Of a stretch of DNA of 64,000 nt, positions 53,329-63,286 are shown piece after piece. Position numbers and translations under genes: made by a program. Where the stretch lies: contig JADMXW010000001.1 in assembly GCA_015548865.1 (NCBI GenBank), positions 303,715 through 367,714 on the forward strand, in the 5' to 3' direction. The notes below the pieces were generated by a model, which was given only the letters and a program-made list of their open reading frames with translations, searched no databases and was not told the origin of the DNA. Each line of letters opens with the position of its first letter. Positions within the stretch are counted from its first letter, which is position 1. This DNA comes from Serratia marcescens. GTDB taxonomy: Bacteria; Pseudomonadota; Gammaproteobacteria; Enterobacterales; Enterobacteriaceae.

Positions 53329-54108
53329 ATGAAGACGCCATTGTTGCCAAATCGGTTTCGTCAGGAGTTGACCGAGGGTAAAACCCTGATCGGTTGCTGG
53401 TGTGCGTTGGCCAATCCCATTTCAACCGAAGTGCTGGGATTGGCTGGGTTTGACTGGCTGGTGCTGGATGGAGAGCATGCGCCGAACGACATCAGCACCT
53501 TTATTCCTCAACTGATGGCGCTCAAAGGCAGCCACAGTGCGCCGGTAGTGCGCCCGCCCTGCAATGAACCCGTCATCATCAAACGTCTGCTGGATATCGG
53601 TTTCTATAACTTCTTGATCCCCTTTGTAGAAACTGAGGAAGAAGCGGTTCGCGCGGTGGCGTCTACGCGTTATCCCCCTGCTGGTATTCGCGGCGTCTCG
53701 GTCGGCCATCGCAGCAATGCGTTCGGTACCGAACCCAACTATTTTGCCACCATCAACGACAACATCACGGTGTTGGTACAGATAGAAACGCAGGAGGGAG
53801 TCGACAACCTGGATGCCATTGCCGCGGTTGACGGTGTGGACGGTATTTTTGTCGGGCCGGGCGATCTCTCCGCAGCGTTGGGCTATTTGGGGCAACCGAA
53901 TCATCCGGAAGTACAAAAAGTGATTCGCCACATTTTTGAACGTGCAGCGGCGCATGGAAAACCGAGTGGCATTCTGGCTCCGGTTGAAGCTGATGCGCGT
54001 CGTTACTTGGAATGGGGGGCCAGCTTTGTTGCTGTTGGCAGCGATCTGGGCGTGTTCCGCGGTGCCACCGCAGCGCTGTGTGACAAGTTTAAAAAGTCAT
54101 TTGAATAA
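53329..54108 (+). CDS. garL: 5-keto-4-deoxy-D-glucarate aldolase GarL
   Basis: Class II (Mg-dependent) HpcH/HpaI-family aldolase cleaving 5-keto-4-deoxy-D-glucarate to pyruvate and tartronate semialdehyde. It has 259 residues (E. coli 256). Motifs: [26 protein letters not shown] (two adjoining stretches), [37 protein letters not shown] and [21 protein letters not shown] ribosome site (GTAAGGAT) precedes ATG 53329. The gap from gudD is 55 bp, without a terminator. Confidence 0.96.
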   Translation: MKTPLLPNRFRQELTEGKTLIGCWCALANPISTEVLGLAGFDWLVLDGEHAPNDISTFIPQLMALKGSHSAPVVRPPCNEPVIIKRLLDIGFYNFLIPFVETEEEAVRAVASTRYPPAGIRGVSVGHRSNAFGTEPNYFATINDNITVLVQIETQEGVDNLDAIAAVDGVDGIFVGPGDLSAALGYLGQPNHPEVQKVIRHIFERAAAHGKPSGILAPVEADARRYLEWGASFVAVGSDLGVFRGATAALCDKFKKSFE

Positions 54109-54164
54109 ATCCGGGCCAGTCAGGCCATTACCGCATTTAACGATCGGACTACGGGGTTAACGTA

Positions 54165-55049
54165 ATGAAAATTGGTTTTATCGGACTGGGTATTATGGGT
54201 AAGCCGATGAGTAAGAACCTGATCAAAGCAGGTTACTCATTGGTGGTCTCCGACAGAAACAGCGCTGTGGTTGCGGAAGTCGTCGCGGCAGGTGCCACCG
54301 CCGCAGACACCGCGAAAGCGGTCGCAGAACAGAGCGATATCGTCATCACCATGCTGCCCAACTCGCCGCATGTCAAAGACGTCGTGCTGGGTGAGAACGG
54401 TGTTATTGACGGTGCGCGCGAAGGCACCATCGTCATTGATATGAGTTCTATCGCTCCGCTGGCTAGTCGTGAAATTGCTGCCGCGCTGGCAGAGAAAGGC
54501 ATCGCAATGCTGGATGCGCCAGTAAGTGGCGGAGAACCGAAAGCTATCGACGGCACACTTTCCGTGATGGTTGGCGGTGACAAGACAGTGTTCGATCGTT
54601 GCTATGACGTGATGAAGGCGATGGCGGGTTCAGTGGTTCACACCGGCGACATTGGTGCGGGCAATGTGACCAAATTGGCTAATCAGGTGATCGTGGCGTT
54701 GAATATCGCTGCGATGTCTGAAGCTCTGGTACTGGCGACAAAAGCGGGCGTAAATCCGGATCTGGTGTACCAGGCAATCCGCGGTGGGTTGGCGGGCAGC
54801 ACGGTGTTGGATGCCAAAGCACCGATGGTGATGGAGCGCAATTTCAAACCGGGCTTCCGCATTGATTTGCACATCAAAGATCTGGCGAACGCGCTGGATA
54901 CCTCGCACGGTGTTGGCGCGCAGTTGCCCTTAACTGCGGCAGTGATGGAAATGATGCAGGCGCTTAAAGCGGATGAACTGGGAACGGCCGATCACTGTGC
55001 ATTAGCACGGTACTACGAAAAGCTGGCCAAAGTCGAAGTGACTCGCTAA
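54165..55049 (+). CDS. garR: Tartronate semialdehyde reductase GarR
   Basis: NAD(P)H-dependent beta-hydroxyacid dehydrogenase reducing tartronate semialdehyde to D-glycerate. It has 294 residues (E. coli 294 or 296 depending on start). Rossmann motif: GFIGLGIMGKPMSKNLIKAG (about 4-23). Also VITMLPNSPHVKDV, substrate loop DAPVSGGEPKAIDGTLSVMV, catalytic Lys region GNVTKLANQVIVALNIAA and KDLANALDTSHGVGAQLPL. It sits 56 bp after garL in the same run. Confidence 0.97.
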   Translation: MKIGFIGLGIMGKPMSKNLIKAGYSLVVSDRNSAVVAEVVAAGATAADTAKAVAEQSDIVITMLPNSPHVKDVVLGENGVIDGAREGTIVIDMSSIAPLASREIAAALAEKGIAMLDAPVSGGEPKAIDGTLSVMVGGDKTVFDRCYDVMKAMAGSVVHTGDIGAGNVTKLANQVIVALNIAAMSEALVLATKAGVNPDLVYQAIRGGLAGSTVLDAKAPMVMERNFKPGFRIDLHIKDLANALDTSHGVGAQLPLTAAVMEMMQALKADELGTADHCALARYYEKLAKVEVTR

Positions 55050-55139
55050 GGCAACAGGTCGGTACGACGACTATTCGATACCGACCTGACATACTGACCC
55101 GTAACGACTCCGCGGCCCGTTGATACTGGTGGATCGTTT

Positions 55140-55160
55140 ATGAAATCGGATCGTTTATGA
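55140..55160 (+). CDS. Possible 6-codon leader ORF overlapping the garK start
   Basis: A short tandem duplication (ATCGTTTATGAAA occurs at 55133-55145 and 55150-55162) creates an ATG whose frame reads Met-Lys-Ser-Asp-Arg-Leu and stops at TGA overlapping the garK ATG as ATGA. GGTGGAT precedes it at ribosome-site distance, while garK itself has a weak site. It could couple translation into garK. It is very short, so this is tentative. Confidence 0.3.
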   Translation: MKSDRL

Positions 55161-56296
55161 AAATAGTTATCGCACCGGATTCTTATAAAGAGAGCTTGTC
55201 AGCACAGGAAGTTGCTACACAGATTGAAGCCGGTTTTCGGGAAGTTTTTCCTGACGCCAGCTACGTCAAGCTGCCCGTGGCGGATGGCGGCGAAGGTACG
55301 GTTGAAGCCATGGTGGCGGCAACGCAAGGGCGCATTGTCGAGGTGCAGGTCACTGGCCCGTTGGGAGACAAGATCGATGCTTTTTTTGGCCTGTCGGGTG
55401 ATGAAAAAACCGCCTTTATTGAAATGGCTGCGGCTAGCGGGTTGGAGCGGGTGCCACCAGCAAGGCGTAATCCGCTGCTCACGACCAGCTTCGGCACCGG
55501 AGAGCTGATTCGCAGTGCGCTGGACCATGGGGTAAAACATTGCATTATCGGTATCGGTGGCAGTGCCACCAATGACGGCGGCGCGGGCATGGCGCAGGCG
55601 TTAGGGGCAAAACTGCTCGATGCGCAGGGAGAATCGATCGGTTTTGGCGGTGGCGCGCTGGATACGCTCGCGCGTGTTGATGTCAGCGAGTTGGATCAAC
55701 GTATCAAAACCTGCCGTTTTGAAGTAGCGTGCGATGTGACGAATCCTTTGACCGGAAAGCTGGGCGCGTCTGCGGTGTTCGGGCCACAAAAAGGGGCGAC
55801 GTCGGCGATGATCGTGCAGTTGGATAATGCATTGAAGCATTACGCCGAGGTGATTCGTCACAGCCTGGATATCGATGTGGATCAGGTGCCGGGCTCCGGG
55901 GCGGCCGGTGGCATGGGAGCCGCGTTATTGGCCTTCTGTGGCGCGGAACTGCGTCAGGGTATTGAGATTGTTACCGAAGCGCTGGGATTGGATGAATTGG
56001 TGAAGGACGCATCGCTGGTGATCACTGGCGAAGGGCGAATCGATAGCCAAACGATACATGGCAAAGTGCCGATTGGTGTAGCGCGTGTGGCAAAGCGTTA
56101 CAACAAACCGGTGATCGCGATTGCGGGTAGCCTGACAGCGGATGTAGGCGTTGTGCATGCACACGGCCTGGATGCGGTATTTAGCGTGCTTTACAACATT
56201 TGTTCGCTGGAGGAAGCATTAGATAACGCGGCAGCCAATGTGCGTATGACCGCGCGTAATGTCGCAGCAACCATCAAACTTGCGCAAACGTGTTAA
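55157..56296 (+). CDS. garK: Glycerate 2-kinase GarK
   Basis: ATP-dependent kinase making 2-phosphoglycerate from D-glycerate, the last step linking the pathway to glycolysis. It has 379 residues (E. coli 381). Family motifs: IAPDSYKESLSAQEVATQIE at the N-terminus, LPVADGGEGTVEA, GIGGSATNDGGAGMAQALGA, EVACDVTNPLTG and VITGEGRIDSQTIHGKVPIG. The gap after garR is 107 bp and has no terminator. It ends the gudX-garK run and faces barA convergently. Confidence 0.96.
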   Translation: MKIVIAPDSYKESLSAQEVATQIEAGFREVFPDASYVKLPVADGGEGTVEAMVAATQGRIVEVQVTGPLGDKIDAFFGLSGDEKTAFIEMAAASGLERVPPARRNPLLTTSFGTGELIRSALDHGVKHCIIGIGGSATNDGGAGMAQALGAKLLDAQGESIGFGGGALDTLARVDVSELDQRIKTCRFEVACDVTNPLTGKLGASAVFGPQKGATSAMIVQLDNALKHYAEVIRHSLDIDVDQVPGSGAAGGMGAALLAFCGAELRQGIEIVTEALGLDELVKDASLVITGEGRIDSQTIHGKVPIGVARVAKRYNKPVIAIAGSLTADVGVVHAHGLDAVFSVLYNICSLEEALDNAAANVRMTARNVAATIKLAQTC

Positions 56297-56348
56297 CAAC
56301 GAAATAGAGCATCTTGCTCTTCCGACTGATAACAAGGTCACTTTACCT

Positions 56349-56432
56349 CGTCATCCTCGGCGAAAGCCGGGGATCTCTGCCAGAAGAAACGCGTTTCACC
56401 TGCAAGAGATTCCTGCCTTCGCGGGAATGACG
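56349..56432. repeat. 84-bp interspersed repeat, copy B
   Basis: CGTCATCCTCGGCGAAAGCC at the start and TTCGCGGGAATGACG at the end; same 84-bp length as the copy at 13183, about 71 of 84 identical. The ends are inverted (CGTCATCC against GGAATGACG). It lies in the garK-barA convergent gap. Confidence 0.75.
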
Positions 56433-56570
56433 GGGGTAGGAACGGGAATGATGGTGAGAGTGGGCAGTTTGTTAGCAACCTCTCGAGTATTTTGTTCTTC
56501 CGATTTTTTGCAACGTTTCCCTTCTTCGCTGTTCCCGCGCTGGTACCGAGGCCGACACATAGCGGGTGCG

Positions 56571-59345
56571 CTATGACAAATGCGCCTGTGCTGCACGTCG
56601 CACATTAGCAATTTCATCGAGTAGCTCCAGCCATTCCGGTTCCAGTTCAAGCAAATTCGTCCCTTTGCGTAGCGCAGTTTCCAGCGTATAACACAGTTGC
56701 TTCAAACGTGGTACGCCGCTGTAGCCACAACTGCCGTGCAGTTTGTGGATGAGCGGGAATGTGCCTTCAACCTTGCGGCCAGCCAATAAAGCTTCAACGT
56801 GTTGCTCGACGCCGGGTAAGGTATCCAGCAGCATTTGTAGCAGGTCGCGCGCCAGATCGGGCTTATTGGCTGCCTGGCGCGTTGCCAGCGACCAATCGAG
56901 AGAAAGCTGACTATCATCATGTTCTGTCAACAGTTGGGCAATACCTGCGTTCTCGGTATCAGCCTGTGTGACCTGAGATCGAGTATAACGCGCCAAGACG
57001 GATGCCAGCATCTGTTCGTCAATCGGCTTGGCCAAATACCCATCCATCCCCGCTTGCAGTAACGATTTACGCTCGTCACTCAATGAGTGGGCGCTGACGG
57101 CAATAATGGGCGTTGTAGCGTGACGGGAAAGTTGGCGAATATGTTCGCTGGCTCGGATACCGTCCATGCCGGGCATTTGGATATCCATCAATATGACGTC
57201 GATATTTTGCATTGCAGCCTGAGCGATGGCCTCTTCGCCGCTGTCACACAGCAGAGTGTTTTCCACCTGCTCTTCCAGCAAGGTTCCGATCAGTTTCAGG
57301 TTGGCTGGGTTGTCATCCACTGCCATAACACACAGCGGCAAGCGCTGTGTTGGCAGCGTCAAGGCGCGTGAGACCGGCAGTAAGGATAATTGCTGAACGA
57401 GCAGGCCTTCCTGTATTAATGGCAACAGGCGTACCGCAGAAAGGGGTTTACTCAGGCAAGCGTGGATACCAAAGGATTTCAACTGTTCGGCATCCATTTG
57501 CGCCAGACTGGGCAAGGCCAGAATAATGCAGGATGCCTTACGGCTCATGTTTCGCAGTTTCGGCGTGTAATCCAGCAAGGTATTACGGTGGCGAACCGGT
57601 ACGCCTAGCAGCAAAATATCGAAATTGTGTGGCGGTAACTGCTCAAGCGTAGGACTAAAGTGCACCTGCAACGGCGTTTGCCCCAAGATATCTAACCCTG
57701 CTTGCGCGGCGGAGGCATTGGCTTCCACATAGGCAATGCTGTGCCCTTGCAACAAAGAGAAATTATTCTCTTCATCGATGCTATGCGGATCGCAGGTTAG
57801 CGTGATGTGGAACCAAAAAGTGGAGCCTTGGTTTAATATGCTTTGAAAGCGGATATCACCCCCCATCTCTTTCACCAACCGTTGGGTGATGACCAGCCCC
57901 AGCCCGGTGCCGCCATGACGACGGGAAATACTGGTGTCCGCCTGACGAAAAGCCTGGAACAGTTGTGCTTGTTGGCCTTCGGCGATGCCGATACCCGTAT
58001 CTCGGATTTGAATTTCCAACTCCAGGCGTTTATGGCTCTGCCGGTGGCGCTCAACGCGAATGTCAATATTGCCCTTTTCGGTAAATTTGATGGCATTGCC
58101 CAGCAGATTGGTGATCACTTGTTGCAGACGCATCGGATCGCCGATAAAACGTTCGGGTACGCCGGGTTGAATGTTAAGCGTCAGTTCCAGCCCTTTCTCA
58201 TGAGCCGTGTGCGCTAACAGCGTGATGACATCATCCAGCGTGTTATGCAGTGAGAACGGGATGTTTTCCAACACCAGTTTGCCTGCTTCCAGCTTGGAAA
58301 AATCCAGAACGTCATTGATGATGGCAAGCAGATTGTTGGCAGAACGTTCTATCGTGCGTAAATAGTCAGTCTGCGTGGCGGTTAAGGTAGTTTTTAACGT
58401 TTGGCGGGTGAAACCGATAACGCCATTGAGCGGAGTGCGTAGTTCATGCGACATGTTGGCTAAAAACTCTGACTTGATGCGCGCAGCCTCTTGCGCCCGT
58501 TTTTTCGCCAAATCTAGCTCGACGTTCTGGATCTCCATCTGTTCCAGTGTTTCTCGCAGATCGTAGGTAGCCTGATCGATATTTTGCTGCATCTCCTCAT
58601 GGTAGGCTGTCAGTGACATCGCCATCGCATTGATACCATTTTTCAGCATGTCCAACTCACCCAGCATGCACCCTTCTGCACGACTATCCAATTGTCCGCG
58701 ACGGATACGATCGACAGTGTCCACCATATTCCGTATTGGCGTGGTGACATCCCTTACCAGTCGATAGGCGAACAGCCCGGCAACGCCGATACACACCAGC
58801 ATTAACATCGTCGCAATAAATGTCTCCCGATATTGCAGTAGCATGATGGAGTCCATATCCAGCTCCAGCAAGACGTAGCCCACTGTTGCACCGGGACGCT
58901 CGATTTTGCCTGCATGGCGAGTAAATTCCGGGCCGATAATGATAGGCATGTGCAGCAACAGCTTGCCGTCGACCAAATGAGAATGCAGCCCAGATGGCAT
59001 TGGCTGCTGCTTCACCGCATCAAGAAGCTGCGCAATGTGACGCGAATCCGTGCTGAACAATGCCTGGTGTTGCGCATTAGTGATGATGATGGCGCGTACA
59101 ATGTCGGAATGACGACGATGTAACATATTAATTAGCGGCTGAATCATTTCCTGCTGATTCGCTACCATCGAGTAAGCTGCAACGGCGGAGAGCGGCTCAA
59201 TAATACTGGCTCCGGCACTGGCAAGCTGGTCCTGCAACTGGTTGTTGCGGTGAATAACAAAAAAGGTACTGAGCAGCAGTCCGATAATTAACGTCGGAGC
59301 CAGGATCAGTATCATCATGCGGGCACGAAGACTGTATTTGGTCAT
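56571..59345 (-). CDS. barA: Tripartite hybrid sensor kinase BarA
   Basis: Inner-membrane sensor of the BarA/UvrY (GacS/GacA) system controlling carbon storage regulator sRNAs, metabolism and virulence. It has 924 residues (E. coli 918). Order: transmembrane helix (about 10-30), periplasmic loop, second helix (about 170-190), HAMP ([20 protein letters not shown]), HisKA H-box [16 protein letters not shown] (near 295), HATPase with [10 protein letters not shown] and [10 protein letters not shown], receiver ([10 protein letters not shown]...[12 protein letters not shown]) and C-terminal HPt ([20 protein letters not shown]). All phospho-residues appear present. It is divergent from rlmD with a 60-bp gap, as in E. 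coli. Confidence 0.97.
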   Translation of the reverse strand: MTKYSLRARMMILILAPTLIIGLLLSTFFVIHRNNQLQDQLASAGASIIEPLSAVAAYSMVANQQEMIQPLINMLHRRHSDIVRAIIITNAQHQALFSTDSRHIAQLLDAVKQQPMPSGLHSHLVDGKLLLHMPIIIGPEFTRHAGKIERPGATVGYVLLELDMDSIMLLQYRETFIATMLMLVCIGVAGLFAYRLVRDVTTPIRNMVDTVDRIRRGQLDSRAEGCMLGELDMLKNGINAMAMSLTAYHEEMQQNIDQATYDLRETLEQMEIQNVELDLAKKRAQEAARIKSEFLANMSHELRTPLNGVIGFTRQTLKTTLTATQTDYLRTIERSANNLLAIINDVLDFSKLEAGKLVLENIPFSLHNTLDDVITLLAHTAHEKGLELTLNIQPGVPERFIGDPMRLQQVITNLLGNAIKFTEKGNIDIRVERHRQSHKRLELEIQIRDTGIGIAEGQQAQLFQAFRQADTSISRRHGGTGLGLVITQRLVKEMGGDIRFQSILNQGSTFWFHITLTCDPHSIDEENNFSLLQGHSIAYVEANASAAQAGLDILGQTPLQVHFSPTLEQLPPHNFDILLLGVPVRHRNTLLDYTPKLRNMSRKASCIILALPSLAQMDAEQLKSFGIHACLSKPLSAVRLLPLIQEGLLVQQLSLLPVSRALTLPTQRLPLCVMAVDDNPANLKLIGTLLEEQVENTLLCDSGEEAIAQAAMQNIDVILMDIQMPGMDGIRASEHIRQLSRHATTPIIAVSAHSLSDERKSLLQAGMDGYLAKPIDEQMLASVLARYTRSQVTQADTENAGIAQLLTEHDDSQLSLDWSLATRQAANKPDLARDLLQMLLDTLPGVEQHVEALLAGRKVEGTFPLIHKLHGSCGYSGVPRLKQLCYTLETALRKGTNLLELEPEWLELLDEIANVRRAAQAHLS

Positions 59346-59405
59346 GAGGTTCCAATGTGGGAGAATTAGGCCCAGACGTTCAGCTTAAAGACACAGTAGT
59401 AAACT

Positions 59406-60836
59406 ATGGCGCAATTCTACTCTCCAAACCGGCGTGTGACGACCCGGCAAACCATTAACGTGACCGTGACCGATCTCGATCCATTCGGGCAAGGCGTAGC
59501 ACGTCATCAAGGAAAAACCGTTTTCGTGTCTGGCGTGCTGCCGGAGGAGCAGGCGGAAATCCGGCTGACGGAGGATAAACGTCAGTACGCACGCGGTGAA
59601 CTCAAGCGTCTATTGACGCGCAGTGCACAACGTGTGGAACCGCGCTGTCCGCATTTTGGTGTATGCGGCGGATGCCAGCAGCAGCATGCCGATGTTGCGT
59701 TGCAACAGCGCAGCAAATCTGCCGCGTTGCAAAAGCTGATGATGCGAGAAACCGGACAAACGCTGACGGATATTGGATTAATTGCGGGGCCAGCCTATGG
59801 TTACCGTCGACGTGCACGTCTTGCGTTATACTTTTTGTCGGATGACAAATCTGCATCAGTCGGTAGGAAATCATCGGCCAACGCTAAAACAATGTCCAAA
59901 CACATGCCGGGTTTACACATGGGATACCGCCAAGGGCAATCACATGATGTAGTGGATATCGAGACCTGCTCGGTGTTGGCCCCGGAACTTGATGCCTTGT
60001 TAGCCCCGCTGCGTATCTGCTTGAGCCAGTTGCAGGGGGCGAGGCGACTGGGGCATGTGGAGCTGGTGTTGGCAGATAACGGCCCGCTGCTGGTGTTGCG
60101 CCATCTTGACGCACTGAGCGTGACGGACACCGATGCCTTACGCGCGTTTTCCGTGGCACATCAGGTAGCTGTCTATTTGGCGCCCGAGGCCGATGTGGTT
60201 ACGTCACTGACGGGGGACACGCCGGTCTATCAGGTGAGCGGTATGACACTGGCGTTTAGTCCACGCGATTTTATTCAGGTTAATGATGTGGTGAACCAGC
60301 AGATGGTAGCGCAGGCCCTCGCGTGGTTGGATGTGCAGCCTCAAGATCGCATTCTGGACCTGTTTTGTGGCATGGGCAATTTTACGTTACCGCTGGCTGA
60401 GCGCGCTGCGGAGGTGGTCGGCGTTGAGGGAGTGCCGGCACTGGTGGAGAAAGGACGAGAGAATGCACGTCGTAACGGCTTGTCTAACGTCACATTTTCT
60501 CACCAAAATCTTGATGAGGATGTTGCGCAACAGCCCTGGAGCGCTCAGGGATTTGATAAGATACTGCTAGACCCGGCACGCGCCGGGGCGGCGGAAGTCA
60601 TGCCGCAAATTGTTAAACTTGCACCACAGCGTGTGGTCTATGTTTCGTGTAACCCCACTACGTTGGCGCGGGACAGTAAAGTGCTGTTGGCCGCCGGTTA
60701 TACTTTGGCGCAGGTCGCCATGTTGGATATGTTTCCTCACACCGGCCACCTTGAATCGATGGCACTGTTTTTGCAGCGTTCTGGTAAGGCGGCACGCTCT
60801 GGCACAGCGGCATGCTCTGGCAAAGCAGCAATGTAG
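59406..60836 (+). CDS. rlmD: 23S rRNA (uracil(1939)-C(5))-methyltransferase RlmD
   Basis: Iron-sulfur-containing SAM methyltransferase for U1939 of 23S rRNA. It has 476 residues, longer than E. coli RlmD (433). TRAM domain (about 12-70: [20 protein letters not shown]), 4Fe-4S Cys cluster ([14 protein letters not shown], about 80-93, plus a later Cys), SAM motif [20 protein letters not shown], and catalytic Cys in [13 protein letters not shown]. Extra length comes from an internal Ser/Lys-rich insert (about 155-172) and a C-terminal hexapeptide repeat. Only 9 bp separate it from relA. Confidence 0.95.
   Translation: MAQFYSPNRRVTTRQTINVTVTDLDPFGQGVARHQGKTVFVSGVLPEEQAEIRLTEDKRQYARGELKRLLTRSAQRVEPRCPHFGVCGGCQQQHADVALQQRSKSAALQKLMMRETGQTLTDIGLIAGPAYGYRRRARLALYFLSDDKSASVGRKSSANAKTMSKHMPGLHMGYRQGQSHDVVDIETCSVLAPELDALLAPLRICLSQLQGARRLGHVELVLADNGPLLVLRHLDALSVTDTDALRAFSVAHQVAVYLAPEADVVTSLTGDTPVYQVSGMTLAFSPRDFIQVNDVVNQQMVAQALAWLDVQPQDRILDLFCGMGNFTLPLAERAAEVVGVEGVPALVEKGRENARRNGLSNVTFSHQNLDEDVAQQPWSAQGFDKILLDPARAGAAEVMPQIVKLAPQRVVYVSCNPTTLARDSKVLLAAGYTLAQVAMLDMFPHTGHLESMALFLQRSGKAARSGTAACSGKAAM
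60777..60830 (+). repeat. Three 18-bp tandem repeats at the 3' end of rlmD
   Basis: Units 60777-60794, 60795-60812 and 60813-60830, each like CGCTCTGGCACAGCGGCA, encode (Arg/Cys)-Ser-Gly-(Lys/Thr)-Ala-Ala. The reading frame is kept and the stop comes after one more Met. They extend the RlmD C-terminus. Confidence 0.85.
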
Positions 60837-60845
60837 GGAGAATTT

Positions 60846-63077
60846 ATGGTTGCGGTAAGAAGTGCGCATTTGAATACGGACGGCGAGTTTGTGCCAGATG
60901 CTTGGATTGCATCGTTGGGCATCAATAATCAGCAGTCATGTGAACGCTTAGCCGAGACCTGGCGCTATTGTGAACAGCAGACGCAGGGACATCCTGATGC
61001 GATGCTGCTGCTATGGCGTGGCATTGAAATGGTAGAGATCCTCTCCACCCTCAGCATGGACAATGACAGCATGCGTGCGGCGATGCTGTTCCCGCTGGCG
61101 GATTCTGGCGCGGTGGATGAAGAGACACTGCGTGAAGCGTTTGGCAAGAATATCGTCGATTTGGTGCACGGCGTGCGCGATATGGATGCTATCCGTCAGT
61201 TGAAAGCGACGCAAAACGATTCTGTCGCCTCTGAGCAGGTGGACAATATTCGTCGTATGCTGTTGGCGATGGTGGAGGATTTCCGCTGCGTAGTGATCAA
61301 GCTGGCGGAGCGAATCGCACATCTGCGTGAAGTAAAAGACGCGCCGGAAGAAGAGCGCGTATTGGCGGCTAAAGAGTGTACCAACATCTATGCGCCATTG
61401 GCGAACCGCCTCGGTATTGGTCAGCTTAAGTGGGAGCTGGAAGATTTCTGCTTCCGCTATCTGCACCCTGACGAGTACAAAAAAATCGCCAAGCTGTTGC
61501 ATGAGCGCAGGATCGATCGTGAGCAGTACATCGATGATTTCGTGAAAACGCTGCGCGCTGCGATGGCGGGTGAAGGTGTGAAGGCCGATATCTACGGACG
61601 GCCCAAACATATCTACAGCATCTGGCGCAAGATGCAGAAAAAATCGCTGTCGTTCGATGAACTGTTTGATGTACGGGCGGTGCGTATTGTGGTTGAACGC
61701 TTGCAAGATTGCTATGCAGCGCTCGGTATCGTTCACACTCATTATCGTCACCTGCCGGATGAGTTCGACGACTATGTGGCAAACCCGAAACCGAACGGTT
61801 ACCAGTCCATCCACACGGTGGTATTGGGGCCGGGTGGAAAAACCCTTGAGATCCAGATTCGCACCAAACAGATGCATGAAGATGCAGAATTGGGCGTGGC
61901 GGCGCACTGGAAATACAAAGAGGGCACCGCGGTGGGTGGGCGCTCGGGTTATGAAGGGCGTATTGCCTGGCTGCGTAAACTGCTCTCCTGGCAGGAAGAG
62001 ATGGCCGATTCGGACGAAATTCTGGACGAAGTGCGTAGCCAGGTGTTTGACGACCGTGTTTATGTGTTTACGCCAAAAGGAGATGTTGTCGACTTGCCTA
62101 CAGGCTCCACGCCGCTGGATTTTGCCTACCACATTCATAGCGATATCGGGCATCGCTGCATCGGAGCCAAAATTGGCGGTCGTATTGTACCCTTTACCTA
62201 TCAGTTGCAGATGGGCGATCAGATTGAAATTATCACCCAGAAGCAGCCGAACCCCAGCCGTGACTGGCTGAACCCGAATCTGGGCTATATCACTACCAGC
62301 CGAGGGCGCTCCAAAATCCACAACTGGTTCCGCAAGCAAGATCGTGACAAGAATATTCTTGCTGGTCGCCAGATTCTGGATAACGAACTGGAGCATTTGG
62401 GTATCAGTTTGAAGGCGGCCGAGAAGCTGCTGCTGCCGCGCTACAACATCAACTCTCTCGATGAGTTGCTGGCGGGCATTGGCGGCGGGGATATCCGTCT
62501 TAACCAGATGGTGAACTTCCTTCAGGCGCAGCTCAATCAGCCTAGCGCTGAGGAGCAGGATCGCGAGGCATTGCGTCAACTTACCCAGCAGAAAGCACCA
62601 CCGCAGAATAGCCGCAAAGACAGTGGCCGTATTGTGGTGGAAGGGGTTGGTAACCTGATGCATCATATTGCGCGTTGCTGTCAGCCTATCCCGGGAGATG
62701 AGATCATCGGTTTCATCACTCGTGGGCGCGGTATCTCTATCCATCGGGCTGACTGCGAGCAGTTGGACGATCTGCGCAGTCATGCGCCAGAGCGGATTGT
62801 CGATGCCGTCTGGGGGGAGAGCTATTCCAGCGGCTACTCGCTGACGGTGCGCGTAACGGCCAACGATCGTAGTGGGTTATTGCGTGATATCACTACCATT
62901 CTGGCAAATGAAAAGGTGAATGTGCTGGGCGTGTCTAGCCGCAGTGATACCAAGCAGCAGATCGCGGTGATCGATATGGAAATCGAGATCTACAACCTAC
63001 AGGTACTGGGACGGGTGCTCGCGAAGCTCAACCAACTGCCGGATGTTATAGACGCGCGTCGCCAGCAAGGGGCGTAA
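60846..63077 (+). CDS. relA: GTP pyrophosphokinase RelA, (p)ppGpp synthetase I
   Basis: Ribosome-associated stringent-response synthetase activated by uncharged tRNA. It has 743 residues (E. coli 744). The inactive pseudo-hydrolase domain (about 55-190: AAMLFPLADSGAVDEETLRE; HD motif lost as in RelA) is followed by the synthetase domain (YGRPKHIYSIWRKMQKKSL, FDVRAVRIVVERLQDCYAAL, NPKPNGYQSIHTVVLGPGG), TGS (VFTPKGDVVDLPTGSTPLDF), helical and zinc-finger part (HHIARCCQPIPGDEIIGF) and C-terminal ACT (RSGLLRDITTILANEKVNVL). GGGAGAATTT precedes ATG 60846. Confidence 0.98.
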   Translation: MVAVRSAHLNTDGEFVPDAWIASLGINNQQSCERLAETWRYCEQQTQGHPDAMLLLWRGIEMVEILSTLSMDNDSMRAAMLFPLADSGAVDEETLREAFGKNIVDLVHGVRDMDAIRQLKATQNDSVASEQVDNIRRMLLAMVEDFRCVVIKLAERIAHLREVKDAPEEERVLAAKECTNIYAPLANRLGIGQLKWELEDFCFRYLHPDEYKKIAKLLHERRIDREQYIDDFVKTLRAAMAGEGVKADIYGRPKHIYSIWRKMQKKSLSFDELFDVRAVRIVVERLQDCYAALGIVHTHYRHLPDEFDDYVANPKPNGYQSIHTVVLGPGGKTLEIQIRTKQMHEDAELGVAAHWKYKEGTAVGGRSGYEGRIAWLRKLLSWQEEMADSDEILDEVRSQVFDDRVYVFTPKGDVVDLPTGSTPLDFAYHIHSDIGHRCIGAKIGGRIVPFTYQLQMGDQIEIITQKQPNPSRDWLNPNLGYITTSRGRSKIHNWFRKQDRDKNILAGRQILDNELEHLGISLKAAEKLLLPRYNINSLDELLAGIGGGDIRLNQMVNFLQAQLNQPSAEEQDREALRQLTQQKAPPQNSRKDSGRIVVEGVGNLMHHIARCCQPIPGDEIIGFITRGRGISIHRADCEQLDDLRSHAPERIVDAVWGESYSSGYSLTVRVTANDRSGLLRDITTILANEKVNVLGVSSRSDTKQQIAVIDMEIEIYNLQVLGRVLAKLNQLPDVIDARRQQGA

Positions 63078-63111
63078 TTTTTAACGTAGGTCATTAAACC
63101 ACACATACTTT

Positions 63112-63136
63112 GTCATCCCCGCTCTGGCGGGGATCT
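63112..63136. repeat. Short palindromic repeat fragment
   Basis: GTCATCCCCGCTCTGGCGGG followed by GATCT resembles the left part of the 84-bp repeats but with a different hairpin loop. It lies downstream of relA and could serve as its transcript end. Confidence 0.4.
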
Positions 63137-63144
63137 ATTACGGA

Positions 63145-63213
63145 TATACCCAAAATAATTCGCGTTGCAGGCTGGCGGCCAACGCACCTGCAACGTGAAG
63201 TATGACGGGTATA
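63145..63213 (+). repeat. Short ERIC derivative (69 bp)
   Basis: TATACCC at the left and GGGTATA at the right, both terminal inverted repeats (AATTCGCGTTGCAGG and CCTGCAACGTGAAG) kept, but the ERIC centre is deleted. It lies between relA and mazG, where E. coli carries mazEF. Confidence 0.8.
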
Positions 63214-63286
63214 AACTTCTCCTGTAAGAGGTCACTGGCCTACGCCAAGGACGACACACGATTTTTTATTTATTCAGGAACCAGGC

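Noticed and set aside
61011..62783. 590-codon minus-strand frame antisense to relA
   Set aside because: RelA on the plus strand is full length with all domains; the antisense protein shows no family features and no ribosome site.
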